The position numbers and the translations under genes are program-made. Under the pieces are notes generated by a model. It made no database searches. It saw nothing but the letters and a program-made list of their open reading frames with translations, and was not told the DNA's origin. Of a stretch of 64,000 nucleotides of DNA, positions 61,772-64,000 are shown piece after piece (the first letter of the stretch is position 1; each line of letters begins with the position of its first letter). Origin of the DNA: Alphaproteobacteria bacterium. GTDB lineage: Bacteria > Pseudomonadota > Alphaproteobacteria > Rhizobiales > Xanthobacteraceae. The stretch covers positions 1-64,000 of the forward strand of contig VGEP01000019.1 of the NCBI GenBank assembly GCA_016869215.1, written 5' to 3'.

Positions 61772-62989
61772 GTGCAGCACTCGACCCGCCGCATCCTCAC
61801 CACCCACGCCGGCTCGCTGCCGCGCCCGAAAGACCTGCTCGACATGCTGGCCGCGAAGGAAGCCGGCCAGCCGGTCGACGAGGCCGAGCGCGAGAAGAAG
61901 CTGCCGCTCGCGGTCAAGGACGTGGTGCAAAAGCAGATCGAGCTCGGCATCGACGTGGTCGACGACGGCGAATATTCCAAGCCGAGCTTCGTCACCTACG
62001 TCAACGAGCGGCTCGGCGGTTTCGAGATCGACACGGCCGCGCCGCGGCGCGGTCCCTGGGTCGGCTCGCGCGAGGAGATCGCGTTTCCGGAATTCTACTC
62101 GGCGCTGCACGTCGGCTCGCGCTCCAACCGCATGGTCTGCACCTCGCCCGTCACCTACAAGGGCCAGGCGCAGCTGCAGCGCGATCTCAAGAACCTCAAG
62201 GCCGCGCTCGGCGGGTCCAAGGTCGAGGCCTTCGTGCCGGCGATCTCGCCGTCGAACGTCGAGGAGTGGCAGCGCAACGCCTATTACAAGACCGACGAGG
62301 ACTATCTCTACGCCATCGGCGAGGCGATGCGCGAGGAATACAAGGCCATCGCCGACGCGGGCTTCCTGCTGCAGATCGACGACCCGCGGCTCGTGTCCTA
62401 TTACCTGGTGCGCCCGGGCGCGAGCATCGCCGAATGCCGCAAGTGGGCGAACGTCCGCGTCGAGGCGCTGAACCACGCGCTGCGCGGCATCCCGCGCGAC
62501 CGCATCCGCCACCACACCTGCTACGGCATCAACATGGGGCCGCGGGTGCACGACATGGAGGTCAAGCACCTGCTCGACATTATTCTGAAGATCAACGCCG
62601 GCGCCTATTCGTTCGAGGCCGCGAACCCGCGCCACGAGCACGAATGGAAAATCTGGGGCAGCGCCAAGCTGCCGAAGGATTCGGTGCTGATCCCGGGCGT
62701 CATCAGCCATTCGACCGTGCTGGTCGAGCACCCGGAACTGATCGCCGAGCGCATCGCGCGGTTTGCCTCGCTGGTGGGGAAGGAGCGCGTGATCGCGGGC
62801 TCGGACTGCGGCTTTGCGACGTTCGCAGGGTCGAAGGAAGTTCACCCGTCGATCGTGTGGGCGAAGCTTCAGGCGCTGACGGACGGCGCGAAGCTCGCGA
62901 GCCGGGAGTTGTGGAGGAAGGGCGGGGGGAAGAAGGCGGGAGCAAAGCGCGCGGCAGCCGGCCGCAGGAAGGTTCGCGCCAAGAAGTAG
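61772..62989 (+). CDS. Cobalamin-independent methionine synthase (MetE C-terminal) family protein
   Basis: 405 aa single-domain member of the MetE C-terminal/UROD-like family. Zinc ligands are seen: RHHTCYGIN (H-x-C), EAANPRHEHEW (Glu), IAGSDCGFAT (Cys). Start TTHAGSLPRPKDLLDML is typical of the group that includes methionine synthase-like and epoxyalkane:coenzyme M transferase enzymes. It lacks the N-terminal half of MetE, so methylcobalamin or another methyl or alkyl donor is likely. GTG at 61772 behind GGGAGG. C-terminus ends in a Lys/Arg-rich tail (KKAGAKRAAAGRRKVRAKK) that I do not see a role for. Confidence 0.85.
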   Translation: MQHSTRRILTTHAGSLPRPKDLLDMLAAKEAGQPVDEAEREKKLPLAVKDVVQKQIELGIDVVDDGEYSKPSFVTYVNERLGGFEIDTAAPRRGPWVGSREEIAFPEFYSALHVGSRSNRMVCTSPVTYKGQAQLQRDLKNLKAALGGSKVEAFVPAISPSNVEEWQRNAYYKTDEDYLYAIGEAMREEYKAIADAGFLLQIDDPRLVSYYLVRPGASIAECRKWANVRVEALNHALRGIPRDRIRHHTCYGINMGPRVHDMEVKHLLDIILKINAGAYSFEAANPRHEHEWKIWGSAKLPKDSVLIPGVISHSTVLVEHPELIAERIARFASLVGKERVIAGSDCGFATFAGSKEVHPSIVWAKLQALTDGAKLASRELWRKGGGKKAGAKRAAAGRRKVRAKK

Positions 62990-63010
62990 AGCCGCCGGAG
63001 CGGCGACATA

Positions 63011-63352
63011 TCAAGCCGCGTGCAGTGTGAAATCGACCCGCACGGCATCGAACGGAAACACGATCCGCCTGCCGTCCGCCCTGTCCAGAAGCCCGGCATC
63101 CAGCAGCGCGTGAACGTCGCCGTGGACCGCCTTCACGTCGCGGCCGACGCGCCGTGCGGTTTCGCGGATCGTCAGCGGCCCCTGCCCGGCCATGGCCTTG
63201 AGCAGTTCCCAGCGCTTGGCGGTGAGCACCTTCCACAGCAGTTCCGGCGTGGCGAAGCTGATCCGCGCGCCCTGCCTGCGGCCCTTCAACGCTTCGAGCG
63301 CCCGGCGCTTCACGTCGGCGGACGAGGCAACTTCCAGGATCACGGTGCTCAT
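63011..63352 (-). CDS. HTH antitoxin-like DNA-binding protein (HVO_A0114 type)
   Basis: 113 aa. A winged helix-turn-helix is seen (LTAKRWELLKAMAGQGPLTI, RETARRVGRDVKAVHGDVHALLD, GLLDRADGRRIVFPFDAV). The family commonly follows TumE-type genes and is taken as the antitoxin and repressor. The ATG at 63352 overlaps the TumE stop (ATGA), so the two are translated together. An upstream ATG at 63370 would add six residues. Confidence 0.8.
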   Translation of the reverse strand: MSTVILEVASSADVKRRALEALKGRRQGARISFATPELLWKVLTAKRWELLKAMAGQGPLTIRETARRVGRDVKAVHGDVHALLDAGLLDRADGRRIVFPFDAVRVDFTLHAA

Positions 63353-63639
63353 TTCGCTGTCCGCCTCCAACTCTCAACGTCCGACCAGAAATCGGAAATC
63401 AACGTCTCGAAGCTGGCGAACGCATAAGGACGTTCCACGTCCCCGACGTGACGATGGTCGCCCTTCCCCGCTTCGTTGTCGTAACGCAGAACGCACCGGC
63501 CGGCAGCCACAAGCGCCAGCCTGTACTTGAACGAATGCGCCGATCCTCGGACCGCGCGCGGCACGCGCCAAATCACGATCTCGACGAAAAGGTCCTCGGC
63601 AAGGACGTGACGTTCCCGGAGCAACACCTCACTCGGCAT
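63349..63639 (-). CDS. TumE family (DUF6516) toxin-like protein
   Basis: About 96 aa. Family features: VEIVIWRVPRAVRGSAHSFKYRLALVAAGRCVLRYDNE, GKGDHRHVGDVERPYAFAS and ISDFWSDVESW. TumE is the toxin of the TumE/TumA pair; its target was not known to me in detail. The ATG at 63639 is used; a GTG at 63648 is in frame. Toxin first, antitoxin second, with an operator-like repeat at the start. The start lies about 6 bases past a possible -10, so the mRNA may be leaderless. Confidence 0.8.
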   Translation of the reverse strand: MPSEVLLRERHVLAEDLFVEIVIWRVPRAVRGSAHSFKYRLALVAAGRCVLRYDNEAGKGDHRHVGDVERPYAFASFETLISDFWSDVESWRRTAK

Positions 63640-63684
63640 GTTGGACACTACTCCAACATCAGGATGTTGTCAATCTCTCCAACA
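63639..63684 (-). promoter_or_regulatory. TA operon promoter with TGTTGGA/TCCAACA operator
   Basis: A 7-bp inverted repeat TGTTGGA-CACTAC-TCCAACA at 63639-63658, and a second set TGTTG...TCCAACA at 63665-63684. On the minus strand TTGACA (63673-63668) with TAGTGT (63650-63645) after 17 bp makes a promoter that overlaps both. Suits autorepression by the HTH antitoxin (inference). Confidence 0.5.
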
Positions 63685-63706
63685 AACAAACAAAAAGTCC
63701 CGCCTC

Positions 63707-64000
63707 TTACCCCGCCGGCAGCACCAGCTCCGCCCTCAACCCCCCGATCGGCGCGGTGCCCAAGTTCAGCGTCCCGCCGTAGAGCTGCGTCAGCTCCAGC
63801 ACGATCGAAAGCCCGAGCCCCGAGCCCGGCTTGCTCTCGTCGAGCCGCCGCCCGCGCCGCGCCACCTGCTCGCGATCGGCCGGAGACAGCCCCGGCCCGT
63901 CGTCGTCGACCACGATCCGCACGCGCTCGCGGCCGGGCTCCGCCTGCTCCGCCATGACCTCGATCGACACCCGGCCCGCCGACCACTTGCAGGCGTTGTC
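63707..64000 (-). CDS. Sensor histidine kinase, C-terminal part only (gene continues past window end)
   Basis: 97 residues of a HATPase domain: DNACKWSAGRV (N-box, at the window edge), RIVVDDDGPGLSPADREQV (G1 box), DESKPGSGLGLSIVLELTQLYGGTL (G2). The 5' part with sensor and HisKA is outside the window. The DNACKW N-box resembles those of PhoR/EnvZ-like kinases of rhizobia. Its stop lies 22 bases from the TA operator. Confidence 0.85.
   Translation of the reverse strand, partial: DNACKWSAGRVSIEVMAEQAEPGRERVRIVVDDDGPGLSPADREQVARRGRRLDESKPGSGLGLSIVLELTQLYGGTLNLGTAPIGGLRAELVLPAG

Overview
The window is 64 kb of uniformly GC-rich DNA from an alphaproteobacterium. The best fit is the Rhizobiales/Hyphomicrobiales, near Bradyrhizobiaceae or Xanthobacteraceae. 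Signs are the cycHJKL-type ccm operon next to degP, a two-component pair and glnE, two DivJ/PleC/PdhS-type histidine kinases, several Bug-type (tripartite tricarboxylate) solute-binding proteins, and rhizobial palindromic repeats. No rRNA, tRNA, phage, transposase or CRISPR was recognised.

Layout. 1-4.2 kb: a caspase-fold protein lacking its catalytic Cys (cut by the window edge), then a chromate-resistance pair (rhodanese-ChrB, ChrA). 4.3-10.2 kb: housekeeping and stress genes (metallo-beta-lactamase hydrolase, GST, six-helix histidine kinase, DUF1289, membrane aspartic protease, TauE-type exporter, dusA). 10.4-24.6 kb: a TRAP transporter (dctP plus fused dctQM), an ABC-F ATPase, an SDR with a Bug protein, a three-gene operon (amidohydrolase, FAD oxidoreductase, Bug protein), and pepN. 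24.8-41.3 kb: a pleC-like kinase, Bug protein and flavin monooxygenase, glnE, a histidine kinase/response regulator pair, degP, and ccmHFEI. A DUF559 endonuclease gene framed by inverted palindromic repeats is wedged between ccmE and ccmF.

41.4-48.5 kb: a redox cassette (two tiny membrane proteins, a ferric-reductase-like Rieske protein, an acyl-CoA-dehydrogenase-like flavoprotein, a Rieske-flavodoxin fusion), then creatininase and cytochrome b561. 48.5-53.9 kb: a candidate pyrimidine/pterin pathway of GTP cyclohydrolase II, a RibD-type reductase without a deaminase, a methyltransferase, a GT4 glycosyltransferase, a PTPS homologue with a degenerate active site, and a zinc-type dehydrogenase. 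The last four overlap or nearly abut as one operon. 53.9-60.8 kb: a mosaic of palindromes, then an OpgH-type glucosyltransferase, FkbM and class I methyltransferases, a periplasmic protein and a YfhO-type membrane protein. 60.9-64 kb: a glycine-zipper lipoprotein, a second pair of palindromes, a MetE-C-type methyltransferase, a TumE toxin-antitoxin pair, and the C-terminus of a histidine kinase.

Most noteworthy are three things. First, the 48.5-53.9 kb cluster may make a glycosylated, methylated pyrimidine or pterin. Second, the DUF559 gene lies between inverted repeats, and one repeat supplies its ribosome binding site. Third, a family of paired 69-79 bp palindromes has stems that differ in sequence while keeping pairing and an AAA/TTT bulge. 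Functions are from motif reading only; no database search was run.
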